The translations under genes and the position numbers were made by a program. Below are positions 45,669 through 56,301 of a DNA stretch of 64,000 nucleotides, one piece after another. The notes under the pieces were generated by a model. The model saw only the letters and a program-made list of their open reading frames with translations. It was not told where the DNA came from and made no database searches. Positions within the stretch are counted from its first letter, which is position 1. Each line of letters opens with the position of its first letter. The DNA lies in NCBI GenBank assembly GCA_947630175.1, contig CANRGJ010000012.1, positions 1 through 64,000 on the forward strand. Direction: 5' to 3'. Source of the stretch: an uncultured Ruminiclostridium sp. (GTDB taxonomy: Bacteria; Bacillota; Clostridia; Oscillospirales; Ruminococcaceae).

Positions 45669-48600
45669 ATGAACAATAAATCTATCGACACAAATATGTC
45701 AAGACCCGTCGCAAACGATTTGCCGATGGTATCAGTCATAATTGCTGTATATAACGTGGAAGCGTATCTGAAGCAGTGCCTGGACAGTGTTATCGGACAA
45801 ACGCTCAATAATATTGAAATTATTTGTGTTGATGACGGTTCAACTGATTCATCACTGCAAATACTGGAAGAGTATCAGTTAAAGGACAGCAGGATAAAGA
45901 TAATCAGACAGGAGCACGCAGGAGCCGGAGCAGCACGCAACAAGGGCTTGCAGGAAGCGAAGGGCGAGTATCTGTCAATTCTGGATTCAGATGATTTTTT
46001 TGAACCCGATATGCTGAAAAAGGCGTACTATACTGCAAAGGTCGAAGATGCGGATATAGTTGTTTTTAGATCCGATTTCTATGATGAGCAACAGCATATA
46101 TTTGTACCCTGCGATTACAGCATAAGAGAGGATGTGCTGCCGGACATCAATCCGTTCGGCGCTATGGACATACCTGACAGGATATTTAACATAGGCTGCG
46201 GCTGGGCGTGGGACAAGCTGTTCAGAAGGGACTTTGTAGAGGAAAACAACGCTCGTTTTCAGGAGATACGTACCTCTAACGATATGTTTTTTGTATTTTA
46301 CCTTTATTCCAAAGCCGAAAGCATTTATGTAATGAACACGCTTTTTGCTCACAGAAGAATAAATGCATACAATACTTTATCCGTAACACGTGAATTGTCA
46401 TGGGACAACTTTTATCTTGCGCTTATGGCGTTAAAGGAGCAGCTTATTGCCGACGGAACATATGATACTTTCAGGCACAGCTTTGTAAACTGGTCGCTGA
46501 ATTTCAGTTTGTGGAATATTGACACTCTGGATAAGGAATTGAGCAGAGAAGTAAAGCAAAAATGCAGAGAAGAATATTTTGAAAAGCTGGATATCCTGCA
46601 TAACGACCCGTCCTATTTTTTGTATGATTATGAGTACAAGCGTTTGGAAAGGATAATGGGTCAGGTCGTGGTTTCCGTCGTTATACCCGTATATAACGGG
46701 GAAAAGTACATTCGTCAATGCCTGGACAGCGTATGCGGACAGACGCTTCAGGAAATTCAAATAATCTGTGTAAACGACGGTTCCACAGACAGCACCGCTG
46801 ATATCCTCAAGGAATATGAATCACGTGACGACAGAATTATTGTTGTTGATAAAGAACATACCAATGCGGGCGAAAGCCGGAATTTAGGCATGAAGCTTGC
46901 AGAGGGAGAATATATTTCTTTCCTTGACGCAGATGACTTTTTTGAGCCTGATATGCTGGAAGCGGCGTATACGGCCATTAAAGAGACAGATTCCCAGATA
47001 TGCGCTTTCAGATGCGACCAGTTTGACGAACAGACAAAGCAGTTTCGCGAATGTCCGTGGACGCTCAAGCTTGAAGTTATGCCTGAGCATCGTCCTTTTT
47101 CATCTCATGACTGTGCGGACGTCATTTTTACAATGACGAGCTGTACATCTTGGGATAAGCTGTACAAGCGTTCGTTTGTTGTGGAGAATAAGATCGAGTT
47201 TCAGAGTATACCCGTTTGCAATGATATGGCGTTTACTTTTTCTGCTCTTTCCACAGCAGAAAGAATCACAACAGTAGATAAGATATTTGTGCATCATAGA
47301 ATAGGCCATGAAAAAAGTATGTCCAAAGCATTTGAACTATGTACATCATGTTATTATGATGCTCTTTATTGTCTCAAACAGTTTCTTGTGGAAAAAGGAA
47401 CATATCCTTCATTCAAACAGAGCTTTGTAAATTGGGCGTTAGATTTTTCATTATTTACAATGCATAGTTTTACAGGCTCATTTAAAAGATTGGTTCGTCA
47501 GCAGCTGAAACACCGTAACTTCAGAACGTTGGATATTCTGGATATGCCTGAGAGTGCATTTTATAATAAGGACCAGTATTTTGAAATGGTTGAAATTATG
47601 AGTGAACCTCAGGAGATCGATAACACGTCAGCACCGCTGGTTTCAGTAATAATGCCTATGTTTAATCTGGAGCCGTATCTCAGAAGAAGCATGGACACTG
47701 TTGTTTTTCAGACACTTGAAAATATTGAGATAATATGCGTAGACGACGGTTCAACGGATCATACGGCGGATATTTTGGAAGATTATCGTTCATTCGATCA
47801 AAGAATAAAAATCGTTCGGCAAGAAAATGCAGGAGCCGGAGCAGCTCGGAATACGGGCATAGATATGGCGAATGGCGAATATATGATTTTTCTTGACGGC
47901 GACGATGTATTTGATGCCGAGCTTCTGGAAAAAACAGTAGCGAGAGCGATCGAAACAGATGCCGATATCGTTGCATTTAATTTTACTCAGACAGATGCGC
48001 AAAACAGATATTCACACAGAGTCGGCATTCATACGGAATTTTTGGATTCGGACAAGGAAACGTTTAATTATACAGATTGCCCTGACCGTATTATGACCGT
48101 TGTCAATCCTACGCCATGGAATAAATTATATCGATCAGATTTTGTAAAAAAACACGGACTTAAATTTGAGGAAATATCTTCAAGCAACGATATTACTTTC
48201 GCTGCGGTAAGCGTTGCCAAGGCCGAAAGGATATCTTATCTGAAAGATGAGCTTCTGCATTATAATCGCGGACTTTCAGGTTCAATAACAGACGGAAAAC
48301 AAAAAAAGCTTCTTAATGTCATTACTGCGGTAAACAGCGCCGTTGAGCAGGCACAGAAGCTTTCGTATGAAGATGAGATCGAAAATTCAATACTTTATTT
48401 TGTAGTTGATAATTTTGCATTCGCATTAGAACATAATATTGTTGACATTCACGATGAGGTCGCAAAAAAATTTTATGATCTGGCACATGAATATTTAAAC
48501 CGCGAAATGTTTGATGATGTCAGCGAGGAAAATTTAAATTCACAGTTATACCCCAAGTACCGTGTGCTTAAAGAAGTAGAATATGAAACGCTTGTAAAGG

Positions 48601-49802
48601 CTTATGATACGGAAAAAATCATATCTCTGACCTCATACCCTGCAAGAATAGACGGTGTTGCTCAGGTAGTGGATTCCCTGTTGAATCAAAAACTGTCGGC
48701 AGATCGAATTGTTTTATGTCTTGCTGAATGTGAATTCCCCGGAAAAGAAACTGATCTTCCTGCTGATATAATACAGCTTGTAAATGATGAAAAGCTGGAA
48801 TTGTTATGGTGTGATGAAAACCTTGGTCCACATAAAAAATATTATTATACAATGCAAAGATTCCCTGATGCTATCGTAATAACAGCAGACGACGATCTTT
48901 TGTATCCTGAAACAACAATAGGCGAGTTGTTTATCGGATATCTTCTTTATCCTGAAGCAGTATCAGCTGTTCGCACTCATCTTATTTCTGTTGACGAAAA
49001 CGGAAAAATTCTTTCATACAACGAGTGGATAATGGAATACGACGGCATAAAGCTGCAAGAGTCCATGCAGCTTATCTCTACTGGGGTATCAGGCGTGTTG
49101 TACCCGCCCGGAATATTCAATGAGAAATTATTTGATAGGGAAACTATAAAAAAGACCTGCTTTTACGGAGACGACCTGTGGCTGAAAATAAATGAGTGCA
49201 TTTGTGGTATTCCAACAGTTTGTGTTTCAAATTTCAAAAATCTGAAATATATTCAGGGCTCTCAGGAAACTGCTTTGTGTAAAAGCAATGTTGATAGAAA
49301 CAGGAATGATATTCAGTGGAAAAAAATAGCCAATTGGGCGGATTCAGAATTTGGCCGGAACATAATCAGTAATTGTATTATGAATGATCCTATGTTTGTT
49401 TCGCAAACGCAGATCCTTTATATAAAGAATATAAAAATGGAAAAGCAAAACAAAGCGCTGATGCAAAGGCTGAAAGACGCTGAACAGCAGATCAAGAAAA
49501 TTAAAGCTCAACAATCTGATATGAAGATAATTACGTCTTTGTCAAAAATAGGTTTGCACAAAGGAGCTTCAATAGAATCAGTATATGATATGACGCCTAA
49601 CAAGCATATTCTTATTGTTGAATCAGGTGAACTTAGCCAATCTTCCTTGCCTGCAAATCAAGGAATTTTACAGATAGTTAAACTGTTACCCAACAGGGCT
49701 TATATCAATTTCTTTTCTAAGGGCGAAGGAAAAGACGCACGAATGTTTATCCAAAGCAACGGTCAGCCTACCGGGAAATGGGTCTTGGAAAAATATTTGT
49801 GA
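45669..49802 (+). CDS. Four-domain glycosyltransferase (3 x GT2 plus a fourth GT-like domain)
   Basis: 1377 residues from the ATG at 45669 (AGAGAGG upstream). Three GT2 GT-A domains begin at about residues 19 (MVSVIIAVYNVEAYL), 334 (VVSVVIPVYNGEKYI) and 656 (LVSVIMPMFNLEPYL). Each has CVDDGSTD or CVNDGSTD, a SILDSDDFF/SFLDADDFF/IFLDGDDVF DxD site and a helix with AWDKLF, SWDKLY or PWNKLY. A fourth domain at about 982 starts KIISLTSYPARIDG and has AIVITADDDLLYP, typical of another glycosyltransferase type. A coiled coil follows near 1250. The three GT2 units resemble one another and arose by duplication. A single protein that adds several sugars in turn is likely. Confidence 0.88.
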   Translation: MNNKSIDTNMSRPVANDLPMVSVIIAVYNVEAYLKQCLDSVIGQTLNNIEIICVDDGSTDSSLQILEEYQLKDSRIKIIRQEHAGAGAARNKGLQEAKGEYLSILDSDDFFEPDMLKKAYYTAKVEDADIVVFRSDFYDEQQHIFVPCDYSIREDVLPDINPFGAMDIPDRIFNIGCGWAWDKLFRRDFVEENNARFQEIRTSNDMFFVFYLYSKAESIYVMNTLFAHRRINAYNTLSVTRELSWDNFYLALMALKEQLIADGTYDTFRHSFVNWSLNFSLWNIDTLDKELSREVKQKCREEYFEKLDILHNDPSYFLYDYEYKRLERIMGQVVVSVVIPVYNGEKYIRQCLDSVCGQTLQEIQIICVNDGSTDSTADILKEYESRDDRIIVVDKEHTNAGESRNLGMKLAEGEYISFLDADDFFEPDMLEAAYTAIKETDSQICAFRCDQFDEQTKQFRECPWTLKLEVMPEHRPFSSHDCADVIFTMTSCTSWDKLYKRSFVVENKIEFQSIPVCNDMAFTFSALSTAERITTVDKIFVHHRIGHEKSMSKAFELCTSCYYDALYCLKQFLVEKGTYPSFKQSFVNWALDFSLFTMHSFTGSFKRLVRQQLKHRNFRTLDILDMPESAFYNKDQYFEMVEIMSEPQEIDNTSAPLVSVIMPMFNLEPYLRRSMDTVVFQTLENIEIICVDDGSTDHTADILEDYRSFDQRIKIVRQENAGAGAARNTGIDMANGEYMIFLDGDDVFDAELLEKTVARAIETDADIVAFNFTQTDAQNRYSHRVGIHTEFLDSDKETFNYTDCPDRIMTVVNPTPWNKLYRSDFVKKHGLKFEEISSSNDITFAAVSVAKAERISYLKDELLHYNRGLSGSITDGKQKKLLNVITAVNSAVEQAQKLSYEDEIENSILYFVVDNFAFALEHNIVDIHDEVAKKFYDLAHEYLNREMFDDVSEENLNSQLYPKYRVLKEVEYETLVKAYDTEKIISLTSYPARIDGVAQVVDSLLNQKLSADRIVLCLAECEFPGKETDLPADIIQLVNDEKLELLWCDENLGPHKKYYYTMQRFPDAIVITADDDLLYPETTIGELFIGYLLYPEAVSAVRTHLISVDENGKILSYNEWIMEYDGIKLQESMQLISTGVSGVLYPPGIFNEKLFDRETIKKTCFYGDDLWLKINECICGIPTVCVSNFKNLKYIQGSQETALCKSNVDRNRNDIQWKKIANWADSEFGRNIISNCIMNDPMFVSQTQILYIKNIKMEKQNKALMQRLKDAEQQIKKIKAQQSDMKIITSLSKIGLHKGASIESVYDMTPNKHILIVESGELSQSSLPANQGILQIVKLLPNRAYINFFSKGEGKDARMFIQSNGQPTGKWVLEKYL

Positions 49803-49836
49803 TAAAACATACATAAATCCATAAGGAGTAACTAAT

Positions 49837-52800
49837 ATGTCAGAATTGTCAAAAAATAATTTCGACCCGAAAAAGGAGTTCTTTATAATAGATTCTGAAC
49901 GATTGGATGAGGTGACAAGTAAAATATACGGCTTTTGCATAGTAGACGGAGTTATAACCGACGATCTGAATTATCTCGGGGACGTTGAACCTGACGGCAC
50001 AGGCGCTTATGTTTATATAAAACGCTGTGATGATCAAATCATTATAAAGCAGGATTTTGTTGGTTGTTTCGGAATCTATATTTACAAAGACGGAGATTAT
50101 TTCGCTCTGAGTAATTCCTTCGTCTACTTATTGGATTATGTAAAGACAAGAAGAAAGATAACGTTTAATAAAACATATGCTGATTATTTTTTGACCATAG
50201 ATTTTTGTTCGTCGGTTTATGCGGATACGGCTGTAAATGAAATATCAATAATTGACAGAAGCGCTCAAATAACAATAAATATTTCGGACAAGTCTATTTC
50301 AACAGAGCTTACTGATTATAAGGAAAATACAGTAGATATTGATTCTGAGGAAGGGATCAGGCTACTGGATGCCTGGTATCATAAGTGGACGAAATTGATT
50401 AAGGGCCTTTGTGACAATGGAGAAGATATAATAGTTGATTTAAGCGGAGGATTTGACTCTCGAGTTACTTTTTTGCTTGTATTGAAATCAGGAATAGATT
50501 TAAATAAAATAAAAGTTAATTCAACTGACGATAATCTTCACACTCATTCGGAAGACTTTGAAATAGCGTCGCAAATTGCTGAGCACTTTGGTTTTGTTTT
50601 AAACAATAACAATGCTATTGCTCAAGGAGCTGACAATTACAGTTATGAGGATGCGTTTAATATTTCTTGGTATTTGAAAGCTTTATTTCATAAACAATTT
50701 TATTTTAAAACAAGTAGATCAAAAAAACCTAAGTATCTTTTTTCAGGTTTGGGTGGAGAATTGATTGGAGGACATTTCGGCTCGTTAGTAAGTGAAACAA
50801 ATTATATTGAAAAAGCCATTAAACGCCTGCGACAATACCACGTTTCTTTATATTATAATGAATATCTAGTAGAAAGTATGTTGCTAGACGGATATGCAAA
50901 TATAAAAGAAAAATGTGGTAAATATAAGGACAGAAAAGTTTGCTCAGAGCTTTTGACAACAACTGCATTGTATCGTGAAACAATAAATAGAAATCATTTT
51001 GGAAAAATAATTGTAGAAAATTATTATGGAAATGCTTTTTCCCTGCCGCCTTTACTTGATATGGAACTTAATAAAATTACAGCCGCTTTTGAAGGTGTCA
51101 TATATGAAAAATTGATTTATGCTGTTATATATGACAGGTATTGCCCTGATCTTCTTGAATTTAAATTTGAGGGAAACAGAAGTATATCGCCTCAGGTCTT
51201 GAAAATAGCCAAAGCCATCAATAAAACTTTCCCTTATTTAAAGCCGAACGATAACAGCAATTCAGGGCTTACAATAAAACTGAAGCCCAGAGAGATGAAA
51301 CAGCAGGAGAAGATTTCGTCAGACGCGCTTATTTCAAAAATTAAAAAAGCGTTTCTTTCTGATGAAACAAAATCAACATTCCTGAAATATTACAATGAAG
51401 ATGTATATAACTATATCGCAGATGTTTCATGTAGCAGAAAATTCCACCCTTTACAGGATGCATATGCGGTGCTCGGAATATGCAAGGTGCTGAATGACAT
51501 TTCTTTAAATAAAATTTTGATGAATGAAACGTCCGCTAAATATATCTTTGACGTTGCAGCCAGCGAAAGTGGATATTCCTGTGTTCAAAACCCTTTGGTA
51601 AATTATTATGCCACATCGAGGATCGACATTAAAAACATTGGTTCAGCAGGAAATGATGTACATATTATAGAATTAAGCGATAAAAAGGCTGAGGGTCGAA
51701 CACCGGGTTTTCTTTGTGACGAAAAGGGTGTTGGGCATATTCTTTGTTCTAAAGCCGGCAGATTAAGCTTCACGCTGAAGTGTATCAAATCAGGAAGCTT
51801 AAATGTCATTTTGCGTTCATTGGATATACGTAATGCAAATGGAAACAGAGTAGCTGTATGGTTGGATTACAACAGGTTTACTTGTAACGGTAAAGTAATA
51901 TTTGATGATACTCATTCAATATGGCATGATAAGTTTTTCAAATTTACAAAAAAAGTAGAGGACGGAGAGATCGTTGAATTTGAAATTGAATGGACACCGT
52001 TTGACATACGAAAGCAATATGTTGATCCATCAAAACAAGAGGATAATTCAGCAAAAAATACTGAAAAATTAACAGAGGGAGTTGGAGCATCTAAAGCCGA
52101 TCAGCAAAATTCTTTGAATCACCTTGATCAAAAAATTGAAAGCATAGAAACAAGCGGTCATACCGCAGAAAGATTATCAAGCGAGATATTGTGGTCAGCG
52201 ATATTTAATAATACTATTTCCAATTCAGATTGGCTGAAGGACAAGAAATTTTCTCCCGGAAGATGGGCGGCAGGCTATCCCTTTTTATATGCTTTGTATC
52301 GTGTACTGGATGAATGGCGTCCGCAAAATATCCTGGAGCTGGGACTCGGTCAGACTACAAAGATGATCTCGCAATATGCGTTGTCAAACCCTGCCGCTTC
52401 GGATATGGTTGTAGAACATGATCCTGAATGGATAAGCTTTTATGAAAAATCCAACATTATTCCGCAGAATGTAAAAGTATGTCAGCTGCAGATTACTTAT
52501 AACGGAACTTATAAAGATGATGACGAAGTATGCGCCTATGAGGGCTTATCAACATTGCTAGAAGGGAAAAAATTTGACCTTATATGTGTAGATGCGCCTT
52601 TCGGAGGAAAAGCGAAAAAATATTCAAGAGTGGACATTTTAAAAGTATTGCCTGATTGCCTTGCAAAAAGCTTTGTGATTTTTGTTGACGACTCAAACAG
52701 AGACGGTGAGAAGGCAACAATACACGAGATATTGACCGTTCTGGACAAAAGCGGCATAAAATATTATACGGGCGAGTATAAGGGACAGAAGTTTACTTAC

Positions 52801-52842
52801 GTTATAACATCTGAGGATCTGAAGTTTTTTTGTAGTATGTAA
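49837..52842 (+). CDS. Asparagine-synthetase-like protein fused to a methyltransferase-like domain
   Basis: 1001 residues, AAGGAG upstream. The first 160 or so residues resemble a degenerate N-terminal glutaminase-type domain; the protein starts MSEL and has no Cys2 nucleophile. The PP-loop of the asparagine synthetase/ATP pyrophosphatase fold is VDLSGGFDSRVTF near residue 205, followed by helices to about 560. A beta-rich region (600-730) and a linker rich in Ser/Glu come next. From about 784 a Rossmann methyltransferase-like domain has NILELGLGQTTKMI, DMVVEHDPEW and FDLICVDAPFGG. Loss of the glutaminase Cys suggests use of another nitrogen donor, or a ligase role on a sugar acid. The substrate is unknown. 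Confidence 0.75.
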   Translation: MSELSKNNFDPKKEFFIIDSERLDEVTSKIYGFCIVDGVITDDLNYLGDVEPDGTGAYVYIKRCDDQIIIKQDFVGCFGIYIYKDGDYFALSNSFVYLLDYVKTRRKITFNKTYADYFLTIDFCSSVYADTAVNEISIIDRSAQITINISDKSISTELTDYKENTVDIDSEEGIRLLDAWYHKWTKLIKGLCDNGEDIIVDLSGGFDSRVTFLLVLKSGIDLNKIKVNSTDDNLHTHSEDFEIASQIAEHFGFVLNNNNAIAQGADNYSYEDAFNISWYLKALFHKQFYFKTSRSKKPKYLFSGLGGELIGGHFGSLVSETNYIEKAIKRLRQYHVSLYYNEYLVESMLLDGYANIKEKCGKYKDRKVCSELLTTTALYRETINRNHFGKIIVENYYGNAFSLPPLLDMELNKITAAFEGVIYEKLIYAVIYDRYCPDLLEFKFEGNRSISPQVLKIAKAINKTFPYLKPNDNSNSGLTIKLKPREMKQQEKISSDALISKIKKAFLSDETKSTFLKYYNEDVYNYIADVSCSRKFHPLQDAYAVLGICKVLNDISLNKILMNETSAKYIFDVAASESGYSCVQNPLVNYYATSRIDIKNIGSAGNDVHIIELSDKKAEGRTPGFLCDEKGVGHILCSKAGRLSFTLKCIKSGSLNVILRSLDIRNANGNRVAVWLDYNRFTCNGKVIFDDTHSIWHDKFFKFTKKVEDGEIVEFEIEWTPFDIRKQYVDPSKQEDNSAKNTEKLTEGVGASKADQQNSLNHLDQKIESIETSGHTAERLSSEILWSAIFNNTISNSDWLKDKKFSPGRWAAGYPFLYALYRVLDEWRPQNILELGLGQTTKMISQYALSNPAASDMVVEHDPEWISFYEKSNIIPQNVKVCQLQITYNGTYKDDDEVCAYEGLSTLLEGKKFDLICVDAPFGGKAKKYSRVDILKVLPDCLAKSFVIFVDDSNRDGEKATIHEILTVLDKSGIKYYTGEYKGQKFTYVITSEDLKFFCSM

Positions 52843-52996
52843 TTTTCTGAGATAACAGGTAAATTGACTGTCCACAAAAGTCAGAAAAATTGTTGAAGAA
52901 AAGTTATTCAAAGTGACTGGGAGAAATCTCAAAACATGAGATATGGAGCATTAACACAATTGGGGCATTGAAAGTAAAAATCTGTGGAGGGTTTAA

Positions 52997-55900
52997 ATGA
53001 AATACAGCAAAAATAGGATACAGGTTATAGGAAGCTATCTTGAATCTGTCAGCAGTGCATTAGACAACATGGGCATATTTATTGAAAATGTTATCACAAA
53101 TTGCAGCCCTTTGGCAATGACAGGCACATTTGATAAAGCATACCAGAAATATTCCGATATGCCTGATTTGAAAAATTATGAACTGCTTAATATAAGAAAA
53201 AACTTAGATAAGGTGCTGTCGCACGATCCGAATAATTTTGCTGATAACTACAATATTCAGCCGATTGGAAAAGAAACTCGTTTGCAAAATACATCAGAGT
53301 ATCTTCTGTATATGAATTCCAGTGTGGTTCTTCCAATTTTGGAAAAAAACGATATGGTTTATTCCGAATTTACAACTGCTGAGATTGTAAATGCCATAAA
53401 AAGCAGTGACGGCGGATGCACAAGAAGAACATTTCCTTTTTCGGGCTCATTCAATTGGAAGTATTATTATGACAGATTTATTAATGTCATTTTGAATGAA
53501 TACGATCCTGAACACATTATTTTTATCCGCTCAAATTGCTCGCGGTTTTATATGGAAGGAAATAATATAAAAACATATAATAACACATTGTCCGGGCAAT
53601 ATGTCAGGTTAATGGAAGAGATGGACAATTATTTTATTGAGAAAACGCATTGTTTAGTAATTAATGAGCAATGCAACAATATTCCATATCGATATGTTGA
53701 TTGTGCTTTTCCGTATATTCAAATGGGTATGAGATCGGCCAAAATTATAGCTGAAGAGATTTACGACATTATCGTCAATAAAAACGCTGATGCATATAAA
53801 CCGCATTTTAAGATATATTCAAATGATTTTTCCAGGGTTTTGCTTTCAAGATTATCAAAAGATGTAATTGCTCAAAATGCGGAGCAATTGAAGTATATTG
53901 ACAATAATATGCTCAACATAGATAAGCTGAGCAAAATTCAGTTAGGCACTTGTGAATTTTTTGATAATATCATAAAGCTCAAGCAGTTTCTTGATATTGA
54001 AAACAAATATCGTCTTGCAGAATATGCAGTTGATGTATGCCAAAATAAAATTTTTGTTGCCGATATTGAACTGATAGAACTGTACACCCGTTATTTTAAG
54101 TTAGATTTGAACGATATTATTGCGGTGTACTTGCTGTGCAACGACTGCGAAAATGCAGACGAATGCAAAAAAATCGTTTCTAATATTTTAAACAACAGCG
54201 ATTGTGTTTCTGTGAACTCTGCAAGAAAATTCAAAGAGAGAAATATTGCTTTTCTTAAAGAATATCCATATATATCTTTTAAAGAATTTACGGAAGACAA
54301 TGGCGATGTTTATGTGTCTCTTGAAAACAACTGCTGGATCATGTTGAATCCACATTCTGAAATGCCGATAAAGAAATTTGAATTTAAAGTGTGCAAAAAT
54401 TTCGATTTTAAGAAAGTTATTGCCGATGGTTATGTTTGTTCGATAGAGAGTGCCGATGCGTTGACGTATAGTTATGACTATTACATTGAAAAGGCGAGAA
54501 ATGGAGATGGAGCTAAACCTACTTTTCTTAGATTTGATACTGTTGAAGAGTTCGTTGGTAGCCTATCATATATCAATTATGTTGTGCTTCTTGAAAATGA
54601 AAGATTTGTTTTTGATATTAATGGTGTCACTCCTTCTTATGAAGGTTATGCTCCTATTGCAGATTTCACAGATTTTATGGATCCGAATATAGTCATTGTT
54701 TTGATAGGCGCCGGTCTCGGAGATCAGATTGGTTATTATATTATGGGTGAGCTTATTAAGGAACAGGCTGGCAGAAAGGTATTGTATTACGACCATTGCC
54801 GTTCATTTAATGGCCTTGAAATACCAAAGTTGGCATTAAAAGAAATGGATTTTGTAAATGACAGATTGTCACATCGATTAAATTATAATTGTGATTTCTT
54901 TAAAGACGTTTGTATGAGAATCAATCAAGAATACTTTTTCTTGACTAACCAGGAATCCAGAGATCCTAAATGTGGAAATGTACTTCTTGTTAGAAATCTC
55001 AAACTATTGGTTACTACAATGCTTCCGTATACATTTATAAATGCTATTGCTCAGGTTGAGTATTGGCTAAATATTTTTGATTTTGATATACACGAGTATA
55101 TTGGCTTTCCACCGTTGACTATTGATGAAAATATTGATGTTCGCAACGACATGCTTGCTTGTGATGCGGTCGTGATTCATGTCAGAAGAGGTGATTACGT
55201 TACAGGTTATCTGAACAAGGGATTATATTTTAATTATGACCGATATATTGAAGCAATAAAAAAATTACTGGAAATACCGGATTATCCCAACAAAAAATAT
55301 TTTGTATTTTCCGATGATATACAATGGTGCAAGGATAATATGTCGTCTCTTGGACTTAATCTTATCGGAAATTCGGAAATAAGGTTTGTAAACAGTAATA
55401 AATTTGATGAAAGCTTTCGTGATATGCAACTAATGTCATATGGTAAAATAATGATAGGAGGAAATTCAGGCTTTTTTAGTTTTTCCTCGGTATACAGTGA
55501 TAGATGCGAACTATATTTGGGGGCAAAGGGAAGTGTAAATTTATGCAAAAAAAATAAATATGATGTTGGTCCTTTTAAAGAAAAGATTGTAATTGATATA
55601 AACGAGAAAAACGCTAAGGCAAATGCAAAAAAATTACAGTCTATGCCTACATCGCAAAACAAAGAAGGCATAACCGGTAGAGAAAACAGCGAATGGCTGA
55701 ACTTCTCATTTGATAAAGCAAACGAAAAACGAACTGACAGAATTTTGCTGATAGGTGACTCTGTGTCTCGTGAGTACCGAGAACCACTGGCAAAGTTGAC
55801 AAAAAAGCCGGTAGATTTTTTTGCAACGAGTACAAACATTTCTGATGACAAATTCTTTAAGAGCCTTGATTTATTCTTTTCTTACAGAGAATATCGTCAG

Positions 55901-56287
55901 TACAAGGCGCAGATTCAAATAGGTGTACATGGCATTAACGGATTTAACGGATTTGTAAATTCAATTCAGAGTAATTCAATTGAAGACTTTGAGAAAACAT
56001 ACGAAAAATTGGTTACTTATGTTTTGAAATATATTCCTGATTTGACAATTGCGCTGGCCACTTCTGTTGTTAAACTGAGCAACTTATCTGAATTGGATGA
56101 AAAAATCAATAATGAAATAATAAAACGCAATCAAATTGCGAAGAAAGTCGCCGAAAAATATAAGCTGAAAGTAAATGATTTATATACGCTGATGTTTAAC
56201 GAACCCCACCGTGATCGGATGCATTTTCATGTTGAAGGCCGGGAACAAATGGCCAAATATGTTGCAAAAGCGATGAATTTAATATAG
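52997..56287 (+). CDS. DUF6270-like, fucosyltransferase-like (GT11) and SGNH hydrolase fusion
   Basis: 1096 residues, GGAGGG upstream. N-terminal part (about 1-290; RIQVIGSYLESVSSAL, DPEHIIFIRSNCSRFY) resembles DUF6270 proteins of capsule loci. Middle (about 562-875) resembles the GT11 alpha-1,2-fucosyltransferases: VLIGAGLGDQIGYY at the start, VVIHVRRGDYVTGYL (the HxRRGDY donor-binding motif) and FVFSDDIQWCKDN. The C-terminus (about 915-1096; LLIGDSVSREYREPL and HFHVEGREQMAKYV) is an SGNH/GDSL-type hydrolase domain with the Ser and distal His, possibly an O-acetyltransferase or esterase. A fucosyltransferase-type domain fits the deoxysugar genes downstream. Confidence 0.75.
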   Translation: MKYSKNRIQVIGSYLESVSSALDNMGIFIENVITNCSPLAMTGTFDKAYQKYSDMPDLKNYELLNIRKNLDKVLSHDPNNFADNYNIQPIGKETRLQNTSEYLLYMNSSVVLPILEKNDMVYSEFTTAEIVNAIKSSDGGCTRRTFPFSGSFNWKYYYDRFINVILNEYDPEHIIFIRSNCSRFYMEGNNIKTYNNTLSGQYVRLMEEMDNYFIEKTHCLVINEQCNNIPYRYVDCAFPYIQMGMRSAKIIAEEIYDIIVNKNADAYKPHFKIYSNDFSRVLLSRLSKDVIAQNAEQLKYIDNNMLNIDKLSKIQLGTCEFFDNIIKLKQFLDIENKYRLAEYAVDVCQNKIFVADIELIELYTRYFKLDLNDIIAVYLLCNDCENADECKKIVSNILNNSDCVSVNSARKFKERNIAFLKEYPYISFKEFTEDNGDVYVSLENNCWIMLNPHSEMPIKKFEFKVCKNFDFKKVIADGYVCSIESADALTYSYDYYIEKARNGDGAKPTFLRFDTVEEFVGSLSYINYVVLLENERFVFDINGVTPSYEGYAPIADFTDFMDPNIVIVLIGAGLGDQIGYYIMGELIKEQAGRKVLYYDHCRSFNGLEIPKLALKEMDFVNDRLSHRLNYNCDFFKDVCMRINQEYFFLTNQESRDPKCGNVLLVRNLKLLVTTMLPYTFINAIAQVEYWLNIFDFDIHEYIGFPPLTIDENIDVRNDMLACDAVVIHVRRGDYVTGYLNKGLYFNYDRYIEAIKKLLEIPDYPNKKYFVFSDDIQWCKDNMSSLGLNLIGNSEIRFVNSNKFDESFRDMQLMSYGKIMIGGNSGFFSFSSVYSDRCELYLGAKGSVNLCKKNKYDVGPFKEKIVIDINEKNAKANAKKLQSMPTSQNKEGITGRENSEWLNFSFDKANEKRTDRILLIGDSVSREYREPLAKLTKKPVDFFATSTNISDDKFFKSLDLFFSYREYRQYKAQIQIGVHGINGFNGFVNSIQSNSIEDFEKTYEKLVTYVLKYIPDLTIALATSVVKLSNLSELDEKINNEIIKRNQIAKKVAEKYKLKVNDLYTLMFNEPHRDRMHFHVEGREQMAKYVAKAMNLI

Positions 56288-56301
56288 GAGGATTATTTCA
56301 C

